DNA from: PALSA-1004 sp041483135
Lineage (GTDB): Bacteria; Pseudomonadota; Gammaproteobacteria; Burkholderiales; SG8-41
Length of the DNA: 64,000 nt
Assembly: GCA_041483135.1 (NCBI GenBank)
Contig: JBGPFE010000001.1
Location: 62,001-126,000 of the forward strand
Direction of reading: 5' to 3'
Shown piece by piece: positions 45,629-54,090 of the stretch (the first letter of the stretch is position 1; the number at the start of each line of letters is the position of its first letter). The translations under genes were made by a program, and so were the position numbers. The notes under the pieces are model-generated. The model was not told where the DNA came from. It searched no databases and was given only the letters and a program-made list of their open reading frames with translations.

Positions 45629-47029
45629 ATGAAGCGACAAGCGCGTTTCGAGTTGGACGAGAAAACGCTCATGCTGATCGACGATATGGTCGATGCGGAG
45701 CGGAATTATCTCGCGGAGCGGGCGCGGCAGGCCGAACTCGAGGGCCATGATCCGGAACCGGTCCGGCGCATCAGCAGCCGGCGTCATTTCTTGGCTGCCG
45801 CCGCAACCGGTTTGGTAGGCGCCGGCATGCTGCCGAAAATCGTGCAGGCAAAAGCCCCGCCCGGAGCAATGGAACGTCCGGTTCCGGCGGATGCCGCCAA
45901 GGTGCTCGGCACGCCGACCGGCGACGACGCCGGCTATGGCTCACGCTCCCAGTTCGAATCCGAGGTGCGCTGGCGCTTTCCCACGCCGACCAAGGAATCG
46001 TCGTGGACCATGACCCCGCTCGACGGCAGCCTCGGCATCATTACGCCGTCGGGATTGCATTTTGAACGCCATCACGGCGGAATTGCCACGATCGATCCGC
46101 ATAAGCACTTCCTCTACGTGCACGGCATGGTCGAGCGGCCGAGGAAATACTCGATGGCGGATCTTAAGCGCATGCCGTCGATCTCGCGCACGCACATGAT
46201 TGAATGCTCGGGGAACGGGCTTACCGAATGGACCAAGCCAACCCTGAAGACGGCGCAAGGCACGCACGGGCTTACCTCGACCTCGGAGTGGACCGGTGTG
46301 CCGATGTCGCTGATCATGCAGGACGTCGGCGTCAAGCCGGGCGCCAAGTGGGTGATCGTCGAGGGCGCGGATGCCGCGGTCATGACGCGCAGCCTGCCGC
46401 TCGAAAAGATGTACGAAGACGCCTTCCTAGCCTACGGCCAGAACGGCGAGGCGATCCGTCCCGAGCAGGGCTATCCGTTGCGCATGAACACGCCGGGCTG
46501 GGAGGGCAACACCTCGATGAAGCACATCCGGCGCATAGAAATCACCGACGTTCCTTACCAAACGCGCGAAGAAACGTCCAAATACAGCGATCTGATGGCG
46601 AACGGCAAGGCGCGCCAGTTCACCTTCGTGATGGAAGCGAAATCGGTGATCACCTTCCCGTCGGGCGAGATGAAATTGCCGGGGCCGGGATTCTACGAAG
46701 TTACCGGCCTGGCGTGGAGCGGCCGCGGCAAGGTTACCAAGGTCGAGGTTTCGGCCAACGGCGGTCAAACCTGGGCTGAGGCGCAGTTGCAGGATCCAGT
46801 GCTGCCGATCTGCCATACGCGCTTCCGCCTGCCGTGGTATTGGGACGGCAAGCCCGCCGTTTTGCAGAGCCGCAGCACAGACGAGACCGGCTATTTGCAG
46901 CCCACGATCAAGCAATTGACCGACGTGCGCGGCACCAACGGACCGATTGCTTCGATCTATCACCTGAACGGTATTCAAAGCTGGGCCGTCGCCGCCAATG
47001 GGAGCGTGACCAATGTCCATCAATACTAG
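45629..47029 (+). CDS. soxC: SoxC-type sulfite dehydrogenase, molybdenum subunit
   Basis: A 466-residue member of the sulfite oxidase family. The Tat motif SSRRHFLAAAATG is near residue 49. The molybdenum-ligating cysteine is in HMIECSGNG near residue 193. The Mo-domain text (FLYVHGMVERPRKYSMADL) and dimerisation domain (KVTKVEVSANGGQTWAEAQL) are complete. It oxidises sulfite, or sulfane-bound sulfur in a Sox complex, in the periplasm. GGGGG lies ahead of the ATG. It overlaps the cytochrome gene by 17 bp. No soxXYZAB genes are in the window, so it may act alone as a sulfite dehydrogenase. Confidence 0.93.
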   Translation: MKRQARFELDEKTLMLIDDMVDAERNYLAERARQAELEGHDPEPVRRISSRRHFLAAAATGLVGAGMLPKIVQAKAPPGAMERPVPADAAKVLGTPTGDDAGYGSRSQFESEVRWRFPTPTKESSWTMTPLDGSLGIITPSGLHFERHHGGIATIDPHKHFLYVHGMVERPRKYSMADLKRMPSISRTHMIECSGNGLTEWTKPTLKTAQGTHGLTSTSEWTGVPMSLIMQDVGVKPGAKWVIVEGADAAVMTRSLPLEKMYEDAFLAYGQNGEAIRPEQGYPLRMNTPGWEGNTSMKHIRRIEITDVPYQTREETSKYSDLMANGKARQFTFVMEAKSVITFPSGEMKLPGPGFYEVTGLAWSGRGKVTKVEVSANGGQTWAEAQLQDPVLPICHTRFRLPWYWDGKPAVLQSRSTDETGYLQPTIKQLTDVRGTNGPIASIYHLNGIQSWAVAANGSVTNVHQY

Positions 47030-47609
47030 GAAACTGTTGGTTGCGGCGGGTGTGGCCGCCGTCGCCGCCGGCTGCGCGACCAATCCACAGGGAACGCATC
47101 TTGACATGCGCACTGCGTATAACGGTGCGCCGCTTAATTTTGGCACGACACCGACCGCCGCCGAGCTCTCGAAGTTCTTCTCCTATCCACCGGACGGCCG
47201 CGGCTTGCCGGCGGGCAGCGGCAACTGGGAGCAGGGCAAGAAAGTGTACGAACAAAAATGCCAGGTGTGTCACGGCGACAAACTCCAGGGCGTGGCGGGG
47301 ATGGGTGAGGCGCTGAACGGCGGGCGCGGCACGCTTGTCAACAACGATCCGAAAAAACCGCCGATGAAAACGGTAGAAAGCTATTGGCCGTATGCGACGT
47401 CGGTGTTTGATTTCATCAAGCGCGCGATGCCGTTCAATGCGCCGGGGTCGCTGACCGACAGCGAGGTTTATGCAGCGACCGCGTATGTGCTGGCTCAGGG
47501 CAACATCATCGGCAAGACGGAAGTCCTGAATGCGCAGACGCTGCCCAAGGTGAATATGCCGAACAAGGACGGCTTCGTCCCCGGCGACCCGCGGCCCGAC
47601 GTGAAATAG
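47013..47609 (+). CDS. soxD: Short SoxD-like monohaem cytochrome c subunit
   Basis: 198 residues. The N-terminal hydrophobic stretch ends VAAGC near residue 21 and could be a lipobox. One haem motif, CQVCH, is near residue 84. The typical SoxD text YPPDGRGLPAGSGNWEQGKKVYEQKC and WPYATSVFDFIKRAMPFNAPGSLTDSEVYA is present. It is about half the length of the dihaem Paracoccus SoxD, having only one haem domain. It overlaps soxC by 17 bp and is the electron acceptor for it. Confidence 0.92.
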   Translation: MSINTRKLLVAAGVAAVAAGCATNPQGTHLDMRTAYNGAPLNFGTTPTAAELSKFFSYPPDGRGLPAGSGNWEQGKKVYEQKCQVCHGDKLQGVAGMGEALNGGRGTLVNNDPKKPPMKTVESYWPYATSVFDFIKRAMPFNAPGSLTDSEVYAATAYVLAQGNIIGKTEVLNAQTLPKVNMPNKDGFVPGDPRPDVK

Positions 47610-47627
47610 GCGGCGCATGGCGGGACG

Positions 47628-47658
47628 AACAACGGACCCGGCCGGGGTCCGTTGTTTT
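47628..47658 (+). terminator. Rho-independent terminator of soxCD
   Basis: A 12-bp stem (AACAACGGACCC / GGGTCCGTTGTT) with a 5-base loop is followed by TTTT. Confidence 0.88.
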
Positions 47659-47730
47659 GTACGCTGCACAATCCCTGCTATGCTTGATGCCGAATGAGGA
47701 TGTGGTTGACGCCATTTATCGTGTAGTGGG

Positions 47731-48117
47731 ATGAAGGACATTCTTTGGATCAGTCTGGGGGCGGTGGTCGGGGCCAACCTCAGGTTCGCCGTTAACCGCT
47801 GGGCGGCTGCCTGCCTGTCGGCTTCGCTGCCATACGGCACATTGATCGTGAACGTAACGGGCAGCTTCGTCCTCGGTTTCTTTTTGGTGTGGACCACCGA
47901 GCGCGTGCTCGCGGATCCCCATTGGCGCATGCTGATTGCGATCGGTTTCTGCGGTTCCTACACCACATTTTCAAGTTACAGTTTCGAAACGCTGCACTTG
48001 TTTGAAGAGGGTCATTACAGCATGGCAATCGGCAATTTCGTTCTCAACAATCTTGTTTCGCTGCTGGCGGTTTTTGGCGGCGCCGTGCTCGCCAGGGTGG
48101 CGTCTAATGCCGCGTGA
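47731..48117 (+). CDS. crcB: Fluoride exporter CrcB/FluC
   Basis: A 128-residue four-helix dual-topology channel. Family motifs are GANLRFAVNRW, PYGTLIVNVTGSFVLGFF and GFCGSYTTFSSYSFET. It expels fluoride. It overlaps the DUF190 gene by 11 bp, a common pairing. I looked for the fluoride riboswitch upstream and could not support it. Confidence 0.95.
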   Translation: MKDILWISLGAVVGANLRFAVNRWAAACLSASLPYGTLIVNVTGSFVLGFFLVWTTERVLADPHWRMLIAIGFCGSYTTFSSYSFETLHLFEEGHYSMAIGNFVLNNLVSLLAVFGGAVLARVASNAA

Positions 48118-48418
48118 CGCCGTAAAAGTTTCGGTTTACATCAATGAAGGCGACGAGTGGAATCACCGGCCGCTGCATCTGGCAGTGCTGCGCATGTTGC
48201 ACGAGCGCGGGATAGCGGGAGGCACCGTGCTGCATGCGGTCGCGGGATTTACCGGGCACGGTACAGTGCAGACCACGTCGCTCGTTGACGCCGGCGGCAA
48301 GCTGCCTCTCGTGATCGAGTTCGTTGATTCGGCCGACAGGGTCGATAGCGTGATGCCGCAGTTAATGCAGATGGCCGGGGAACGCCTGGTTACCCGCCAA
48401 CAGGTTAAGATCGAGTAG
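48107..48418 (+). CDS. DUF190 family protein
   Basis: A 103-residue protein of the DUF190 (PII-like fold) family: VKVSVYINEGDEWNHRPLHLAVLRMLHERGIAGGTVLHAVAGFTGHG. Genes of this family often follow crcB, as here, with the start inside the crcB end. The likely role is in fluoride or ion response; no biochemical activity is known to me. The longer upstream frame is a shadow of crcB. Confidence 0.9.
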   Translation: MPRDAVKVSVYINEGDEWNHRPLHLAVLRMLHERGIAGGTVLHAVAGFTGHGTVQTTSLVDAGGKLPLVIEFVDSADRVDSVMPQLMQMAGERLVTRQQVKIE

Positions 48419-48438
48419 GTTAATTTATTGGAGTCTCC

Positions 48439-50112
48439 ATGCAGATCAACAAACGCAGTCAGATCATCACTCAGGGCGTGCAACGCTCGCCCAACCGCGC
48501 AATGCTGCGCGCCGTCGGATTCAAGGACACCGATTTCAAAAAACCGATCGTCGGCATCGCCAACGGCTATAGCACGATCACGCCATGCAACCTCGGACTG
48601 AACGATCTCACCGCGCGGGCCGAGGCGGCGGCAAAGAAAGCCGGCGCGATGCCGCAGACCTTCGGCACCATCACGGTGTCGGACGGCATTTCAATGGGCA
48701 CCGAAGGCATGAAATATTCGCTGGTTTCGCGCGAGGTGATCGCCGATTCGATCGAAACCGCGGTGCAGGCGCAGAGCATGGACGGTGTGGTGGCGATCGG
48801 CGGCTGCGACAAAAACATGCCGGGGGCGCTGATCGCGATCGGGCGCATGAACATTCCGTCCATTTTCGTCTATGGCGGCACGATCAAGCCCGGCCACTAC
48901 AAGGGCAAGGATTTGACGGTGGTCAGCAGCTTCGAGGCGGTCGGCGAATACACGGCGGGGAAAATCAACAAGGAGCACATGCTTGGCGTCGAGCGTCGCG
49001 CGTGCCCAGGCGCCGGCTCGTGCGGCGGGATGTTTACGGCAAACACGATGTCCTCGGCGATCGAAGCGATGGGCATGAGCCTGCCTTATTCATCGACGAT
49101 GGCGGCCGAAGACCGTGAGAAACACAATAGCGCGGCGGAATCGGCGGCGGTGCTGGTCAGCGCGATCAGGAAACAGCTCCTGCCGCGCGACATCATCACG
49201 CGTAAATCGATGGAGAACGCGATCTCGGTGGTGATGGCGGTCGGCGGCTCAACCAACGCAGTGCTGCATCTGCTGGCGATTGCGCATGCCGCGCAAGTGC
49301 CGCTCACGATCGACGATTTCGAAACCATCCGCGGCCGCGTGCCGGTGCTGTGCGACATGAAGCCATCGGGACGCTACGTGGTGACCGACTTGCACAAGGC
49401 CGGCGGCATCCCGCAGGTGATGAAAATGCTGCTCGAGCATGACTTGCTGCACGCAGATTGCATGACGATCAGCGGCAGAACGATCGGCCAGCTGTTGAAA
49501 AGCGTGCCGGCGCGTCCGCCCAAGAACCAGGACGTAATCCGGCAGTGGGAAAACCCGATGTATGCGCACGGCCATCTCGCGATCCTCAAGGGCAACCTCG
49601 CCACCGAAGGCGCAGTGGCCAAGATTACCGGCCTGAAGAGCCCCAAGATCACCGGGCCGGCGCGCGTGTTCGATTCCGAGGAGGCCGCGATGGCCGCGAT
49701 CATAGCCAGGCATATCAATTCGGGCGATGTGATCGTGATCCGTTACGAAGGCCCAAAAGGCGGCCCCGGCATGCGCGAGATGCTGTCACCGACTTCGGCC
49801 TTGGTTGGCGTAGGTCATACCGAGGACGTCGGCCTCATCACCGACGGCCGCTTTTCGGGCGGCACCTATGGCATGGTGGTCGGCCACGTCGCGCCGGAAG
49901 CGGCGGTCGGAGGCGCCATTGCGCTGGTACGGGAAGGCGACTCGATTACCATCGATGCCGGGAAACTGCTGTTGCGGATCAACGTGCCGGATGAAGAACT
50001 TGCGCGGCGTCGTGCAGCTTGGCAGCCTCCGAAGCCACGTTACACGACTGGCGTGATGGCCAAGTACGCGAAGCTGGTGTCGACGGCGAGCAAAGGCGCG
50101 GTTACCTGCTGA
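48439..50112 (+). CDS. ilvD: Dihydroxy-acid dehydratase IlvD
   Basis: A 557-residue enzyme of valine, leucine and isoleucine synthesis. Fe-S cysteines are in GGCDKNMPGALIA near residue 120 and ACPGAGSCGGMFTANTM near 190. The C-terminal GLITDGRFSGGTYGMVVGHVAPEA is typical. TGGAG precedes the ATG. It lies 20 bp after the DUF190 gene, so it may be read from the same transcript. Confidence 0.97.
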   Translation: MQINKRSQIITQGVQRSPNRAMLRAVGFKDTDFKKPIVGIANGYSTITPCNLGLNDLTARAEAAAKKAGAMPQTFGTITVSDGISMGTEGMKYSLVSREVIADSIETAVQAQSMDGVVAIGGCDKNMPGALIAIGRMNIPSIFVYGGTIKPGHYKGKDLTVVSSFEAVGEYTAGKINKEHMLGVERRACPGAGSCGGMFTANTMSSAIEAMGMSLPYSSTMAAEDREKHNSAAESAAVLVSAIRKQLLPRDIITRKSMENAISVVMAVGGSTNAVLHLLAIAHAAQVPLTIDDFETIRGRVPVLCDMKPSGRYVVTDLHKAGGIPQVMKMLLEHDLLHADCMTISGRTIGQLLKSVPARPPKNQDVIRQWENPMYAHGHLAILKGNLATEGAVAKITGLKSPKITGPARVFDSEEAAMAAIIARHINSGDVIVIRYEGPKGGPGMREMLSPTSALVGVGHTEDVGLITDGRFSGGTYGMVVGHVAPEAAVGGAIALVREGDSITIDAGKLLLRINVPDEELARRRAAWQPPKPRYTTGVMAKYAKLVSTASKGAVTC

Positions 50113-50180
50113 AGTCCCGGTTCAATACGCGAGCGGTCGACGGCAACCGTGAGGATGGAGTTTGCGCTGGCGGGGGGAGG

Positions 50181-50600
50181 TCAGCGAACCACCATGACCG
50201 CACAGTGCGCGTATTGAATTACATGTTTGGAAACTGACCCGAGGCGCAAGCGCTCAAACAGGCTTTTTCCCCGATGGCCGAGCACGATCAGATCGGCCTT
50301 ATATTCGTTTTCAGCGTGGCGGATGATCTGCTCGGCGGGGTGGCCTACGGCAACTTCAAAATGCAGCCGCACTCCCTGAGACGGAGCTTGTGTCTTTAGC
50401 GGCGCCAGAACTTTCTGATAATGATTTTTCGAGTTCTCGATGATCGCTTCAGTTTCCACGTCGTCGCCGAATTCGGGCGGGCGTGCGACCGCAAGCACGT
50501 AAAGATCGGCGTCGTATTTTTTCGCGATATCGAGCGCGAATGCATAGGCTTTAGCGGCCGGCTCCGATCCGTCAAATGCTATGAGTAGGCGCTTGATCAT
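50181..50600 (-). CDS. Universal stress protein (UspA family)
   Basis: 139 residues with the UspA start IKRLLIAFDGSEPAAKAYAFALDIA and the nucleotide motif VLGHRGKSLFERLRLGSVSKHVIQYA (G-2x-G-9x-GS pattern), so it is the ATP-binding type. It follows the antiporter gene by 15 bp on the same strand, and such pairs often work together. Confidence 0.93.
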   Translation of the reverse strand: MIKRLLIAFDGSEPAAKAYAFALDIAKKYDADLYVLAVARPPEFGDDVETEAIIENSKNHYQKVLAPLKTQAPSQGVRLHFEVAVGHPAEQIIRHAENEYKADLIVLGHRGKSLFERLRLGSVSKHVIQYAHCAVMVVR

Positions 50601-50615
50601 ATAGGGCCTCCTGAA

Positions 50616-51809
50616 CTAGGACTTGAGTACATTGTGCACCGATTGTTCGGGCTGTTTTGGCGGCAGCAGATGACGCGGCAAAAAGAATGCATTGGCAATC
50701 AGCGTGGGCACCACGGCACTGCCGATGACCGCGGCGACCAGCGCCGAGTACTGGGCGCTGTCCACTATGTTATGCGTCAGACCAAACAGCGCGGAAATGC
50801 TGCCGAACGTGAGCCCGGTCGACATCAGCAGCGTCGTGTAAGCGCCTTCCATTCTGGGCGAGCCGAAAGCCCGGGTTACCGGATAAACCCCCATGACTTT
50901 GGTGGTCATCTTGGCCAGCAGAAACACCAAGAATGCCACCGGTGCAGCGATTAATGCCGGCACCGAGACGTACGCGCCGGCACGAATGAAATAAAACGGC
51001 GTCAAAAACCCGAATGTCAGCGTGCGCAGGCGGCGCACCAGGGCGTGATCCCTGCCGACGGTTCCCGCGAGCACCATGCCCATCACGTAGGCGGGCAACA
51101 CCGGTTCGCTGTCGGCCCACAGCGCGAGCGCACCCAATCCGAACATGCACAGCAACAGGAATTTGGTTTCGAGTTCCGAGGGCCGCTCGCCAAAGCGCGT
51201 GAAAAAACGCGGCGTGAGCCATGGCAACACGCTGAATGCTACGGCGCTTGTCACGACGAAAATCAGCGTTTTGTAGGTAAACGGCGAAAACATCAACCCG
51301 AGCGTAATCACCGTAGCCAGGTCCGTTATGAAGCATGCCGCCAGAACGGTCTTGCCATAGTTGGTCTTGTTAAACCCGAACTCAAGCATGACGGCATAGA
51401 CTACCGCGACTGAAGTGGTGGACATTGCTATGCCGGCGAGCCAGCTCGCGTCTTTGGTCCAGTGCAGGAAGTAATACGCGACCGCCGCGCATCCCAGGAA
51501 TGGCGCGAGGAAGCTGATGAATCCGATTGCGGAGGCTTCCTTCCAGTTCTTGCGCATCACGGCCGGGTCGAGCTCAGCACCGGCAAGGAAAGTCAACAAC
51601 ACCGCGCCGGTGATGGACAGAAACCTGATCCACGATTGATCGGTGCCAAGCGCGGTTGCGCCGAGCAATGCGCCGATAATGAGCTGGGCAACCGTTCCGA
51701 TCACGATTTCGGACATTGCGGTTGCAATGCGCAGCCAGATCGACAGCAGCGTTGCCAGCAAAGCCAGACCGAGCCACAGCGCGGCGAGCGAGAAAATTTC
51801 AGTCATCAT
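50616..51809 (-). CDS. CPA2-type cation:proton antiporter
   Basis: A 397-residue protein with 11-13 helices of the Kef/NapA-like monovalent cation:proton antiporter family. Typical segments are LLTFLAGAELDPAVMRKNWK near residue 80 and GIAMSTTSVAVVYAVMLEFG. No C-terminal TrkA-N domain is attached. Two adjacent ATGs are possible (51809, 51806), and GAGGGG sits better for the second. The ion (Na or K) is not decidable here. Confidence 0.9.
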   Translation of the reverse strand: MMTEIFSLAALWLGLALLATLLSIWLRIATAMSEIVIGTVAQLIIGALLGATALGTDQSWIRFLSITGAVLLTFLAGAELDPAVMRKNWKEASAIGFISFLAPFLGCAAVAYYFLHWTKDASWLAGIAMSTTSVAVVYAVMLEFGFNKTNYGKTVLAACFITDLATVITLGLMFSPFTYKTLIFVVTSAVAFSVLPWLTPRFFTRFGERPSELETKFLLLCMFGLGALALWADSEPVLPAYVMGMVLAGTVGRDHALVRRLRTLTFGFLTPFYFIRAGAYVSVPALIAAPVAFLVFLLAKMTTKVMGVYPVTRAFGSPRMEGAYTTLLMSTGLTFGSISALFGLTHNIVDSAQYSALVAAVIGSAVVPTLIANAFFLPRHLLPPKQPEQSVHNVLKS

Positions 51810-51870
51810 TACCCCTCAATGATTTGCGACCGGGAAAACCGGGGGCGAACGAGGGTTTGTGTACAGAGAA

Positions 51871-51913
51871 ATGCCTACATTCCCACCGCGAACCCGGTGA
51901 ACCATGTAGGCAT
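51871..51913 (-). terminator. Strong hairpin downstream of nnr
   Basis: Perfect 10-bp arms (ATGCCTACAT / ATGTAGGCAT) enclose a second small stem (CACCG / CGGTG). On the minus strand it is followed by TTTCTCT, 130 bp past the nnr stop and before the antiporter gene. It could end nnr transcription or form an RNA element in the antiporter leader. Confidence 0.5.
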
Positions 51914-52042
51914 CATCAGCCAGTCAGGCGGTTATTGTTGCAGGAGAATGCCATCTCCCGTTCTTGCGCCGGCATTATAAGCCGCACCGTCGTTTGCCGG
52001 CAAATTCGGATCGCCGTAGCGGGTATATTTACCGGTGGCAGG

Positions 52043-53542
52043 CTATTTTCGCACGAGGTTGAAAAGCGCGCGCGCGGCCGCGATTACTTCGCTCGCAGTA
52101 ATGCCCGCCGGCCCCGTACCGGCGGCGACCAGCTCATCGCCGGCGGCGCCATGCAGATGCACGCCCGCGAGCAACGCGTGCTTCGCGTCGGCGCCCTGTG
52201 CGAGCAGGGCTGCGATGATCCCGGTCAGCACGTCGCCCATGCCCGCGCTCGCCATGCCCGGGTTGCCGCTGGTGTTGATGAACCACGTGCCGTCGGGCAA
52301 CGCGCAGATGCTGCCGGCGCCTTTCAAGACCACAGCGCTGCGATAACGTGCAGCGATTTCACGCGCCGCGGCGATGCGGTCGGCCTGAACGCTTGCGGTA
52401 GTGCCCGCCAGCAGGCGCGCAGCTTCGGCCGGATGGGGCGTGAGCAATGTCGGCGCCGCTCGCTGGCTGACAAGTTGTTGCAGGTTCGGGTCGGCAGCGA
52501 TCAGGTTCAGCGCGTCGGCGTCGATAATCAGTGGAAATTTGGTGTGCAGTGCGGCCATCAAGACCTGGTGCGCATCCGGCGTCTGGCCAAGTCCGGGGCC
52601 GACAGCAAGGCAGCTCAAATGGTCGAGCTTCAAAACTTCGTGCACGGCGCGCAGCATCAACTCGGGCTGCGCCGGGTCGTAACCGGGGCTGTCAGAGGCG
52701 AGCAATCCGACATATACGCGACCGGCACCGAGGTTGAGCGCGGCGCGGCCGGCGAGCAGCGCAGCGCCTACCATGCCAGGCGCACCGCCGATGATGCCGA
52801 GACTGCCGTAATCGCCTTTGTGGCTGTTGCCGCGGCGTGCCGGCAATGCCGCAGCGATCGTATCGCTGCCGATCACAGCACCTTGCGCGGCATGCAGCGC
52901 CGCGGCATCGATATCGAGCGGGCAGAGATGAATATGGCCGCAATGATCGGGCCCATCGAGCGTGAGCAGGCCCGGTTTCAATCCGATGAACGTTGCAGTA
53001 TGGTCGGCACGCACTGCGCAGCCCAGCACGCGTCCGCTGTCGGAATCGAGCCCACTCGGCACGTCGAGCGCCAGCACGGTTGTGCCAAGATGATTGATCG
53101 AGGTGACGAGTCCGGAATAATTACCGCTCAACTCGCGCTGCAGACCGATGCCGAACAGACCGTCGATCACGAGATCCCAGCGCTGGCCTGCAGGGATGCG
53201 GTCGATGGTGACGCCGCCGCTGTCGCGCCAGGCATCGCACGCAGCCTTGGCATCGGCGGAGAGCTTGGCAATATCGTCGCTAAACACGACGCTGACCTTG
53301 AACCACCACGCTTTGAGATGACGCGCCACGACGAACGCATCGCCGCCGTTATTGCCGGGACCGGCGAGAACCAGCACGCCGCGGCCTCGATCAGCCACCA
53401 GATCGCGGGCGATCTGCGCGGCGGCGAGCCCGGCGCGCTCCATCAGGCCGGGCGGTTGCAGACCGGCCAGCGCCTTGGTTTCGATGTCGCGGATCTCGGC
53501 GGTGCGATATACCGGCACGAATGTGCGAGAGTGAAATGACAT
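52043..53542 (-). CDS. nnr: Bifunctional NAD(P)H-hydrate epimerase/dehydratase
   Basis: 499 residues that repair hydrated NAD(P)H. The N-terminal YjeF_N epimerase domain carries GPGNNGGDAFVVARHL near residue 58. The C-terminal ADP-dependent dehydratase domain carries GNSHKGDYGSLGIIGGAPGMVGA, AVGPGLGQT and NPGMASAGMGDVLTGIIAALLAQG. The ATG at 53542 is chosen; the frame runs upstream through a 139-bp inverted-repeat element and that part is unlikely to be protein. Confidence 0.94.
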   Translation of the reverse strand: MSFHSRTFVPVYRTAEIRDIETKALAGLQPPGLMERAGLAAAQIARDLVADRGRGVLVLAGPGNNGGDAFVVARHLKAWWFKVSVVFSDDIAKLSADAKAACDAWRDSGGVTIDRIPAGQRWDLVIDGLFGIGLQRELSGNYSGLVTSINHLGTTVLALDVPSGLDSDSGRVLGCAVRADHTATFIGLKPGLLTLDGPDHCGHIHLCPLDIDAAALHAAQGAVIGSDTIAAALPARRGNSHKGDYGSLGIIGGAPGMVGAALLAGRAALNLGAGRVYVGLLASDSPGYDPAQPELMLRAVHEVLKLDHLSCLAVGPGLGQTPDAHQVLMAALHTKFPLIIDADALNLIAADPNLQQLVSQRAAPTLLTPHPAEAARLLAGTTASVQADRIAAAREIAARYRSAVVLKGAGSICALPDGTWFINTSGNPGMASAGMGDVLTGIIAALLAQGADAKHALLAGVHLHGAAGDELVAAGTGPAGITASEVIAAARALFNLVRK

Positions 53543-53564
53543 GGTTGGCGAGCTGGTTTTGTTG

Positions 53565-53703
53565 CTAGTGCCGTTCCAACTTGTTGTCCCGAATGCGCGA
53601 TAGCCACGTGCCGAGCCATTGCTTCTCGCTTGAAAGCACGTAGGTGTAGTGCATCCACGGCCCTCCGCTTGTCCAAAGTCCAAACAAGTTGGAACGGCAC
53701 TAG
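53565..53703. mobile_element. 139-bp MITE-like element with 21-bp perfect terminal inverted repeats
   Basis: Arms at 53565-53585 and 53683-53703 are perfect inverted copies of 21 bp (CTAGTGCCGT... / ...ACGGCACTAG). The spacer is 97 bp with no transposase. TA lies directly outside the GTGCC ends on both sides, compatible with a TA target duplication. The minus-strand frame inside includes the short string MHYTYVLSSEK, vaguely like the start of a GIY-YIG protein. It lies in the leader of nnr. Confidence 0.7.
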
Positions 53704-53786
53704 TTTAACCCAATTGCCACTGCATTCCGGCTGCGACCGGCGCCGGTTTCGGGTAAAATCCGGCTTTACGGACATCGCGCTGACTT
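53704..53786 (+). promoter_or_regulatory. Probable original purL promoter region
   Basis: A TAAAAT hexamer at 53754-53759 lies upstream of the 300-bp MITE-like element and outside both mobile elements. Before the insertion it would have been about 35 bp from the purL start codon. I cannot assign a clear -35. Confidence 0.35.
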
Positions 53787-53787
53787 A

Positions 53788-54087
53788 GAGTGCCTAACAT
53801 AATGAAACGCGTGATGCGCTGGCACGATTTTGGCTCAGGGCGCGAAGCAAGGCCCGCCGCTTAGTCACTCTAAGCAAGAGACTTGCGACAATGCCATGGG
53901 CCAAAACTCGCGGCCAGCCCTATTATTTATACGTCGTCGGTTCTAATCGTTGTTCGGGGTTGCGGCCAGAATCGGCGCTGACATCGTTGCTCGACTGGCC
54001 AATATTCTGGATATTGCCTGCATCGAGCGCCTCGCCATCACCAATTCTGGACCGCAACGCACACGTGTTTCATTGTGTTAGGCACTC
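53788..54087. mobile_element. 300-bp MITE-like element next to the purL start codon
   Basis: Imperfect terminal inverted repeats (GAGTGCCTAACA...), 24 of 26 bp matching, lie at 53788-53813 and 54062-54087. The element is flanked on both sides by TTA (53785-53787 and 54088-54090), a 3-bp target duplication. There is no transposase gene inside; a 66-codon plus-strand frame (53891-54091) is the largest. Smaller internal inverted repeats suggest a folded structure. TTA duplications occur with some IS5-type transposases, so mobilisation by such an enzyme is possible. Confidence 0.8.
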
Positions 54088-54090
54088 TTA

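Noticed and set aside
47659..47730. Possible fluoride riboswitch before crcB
   Set aside because: A few bases near 47697-47720 recall the crcB RNA motif, but the space to the ATG is too short for the full aptamer and the pseudoknot pairs cannot be drawn.
51716..53539. 607-codon plus-strand frame opposite nnr
   Set aside because: It is a shadow of the well-supported nnr gene, without any domain of its own.
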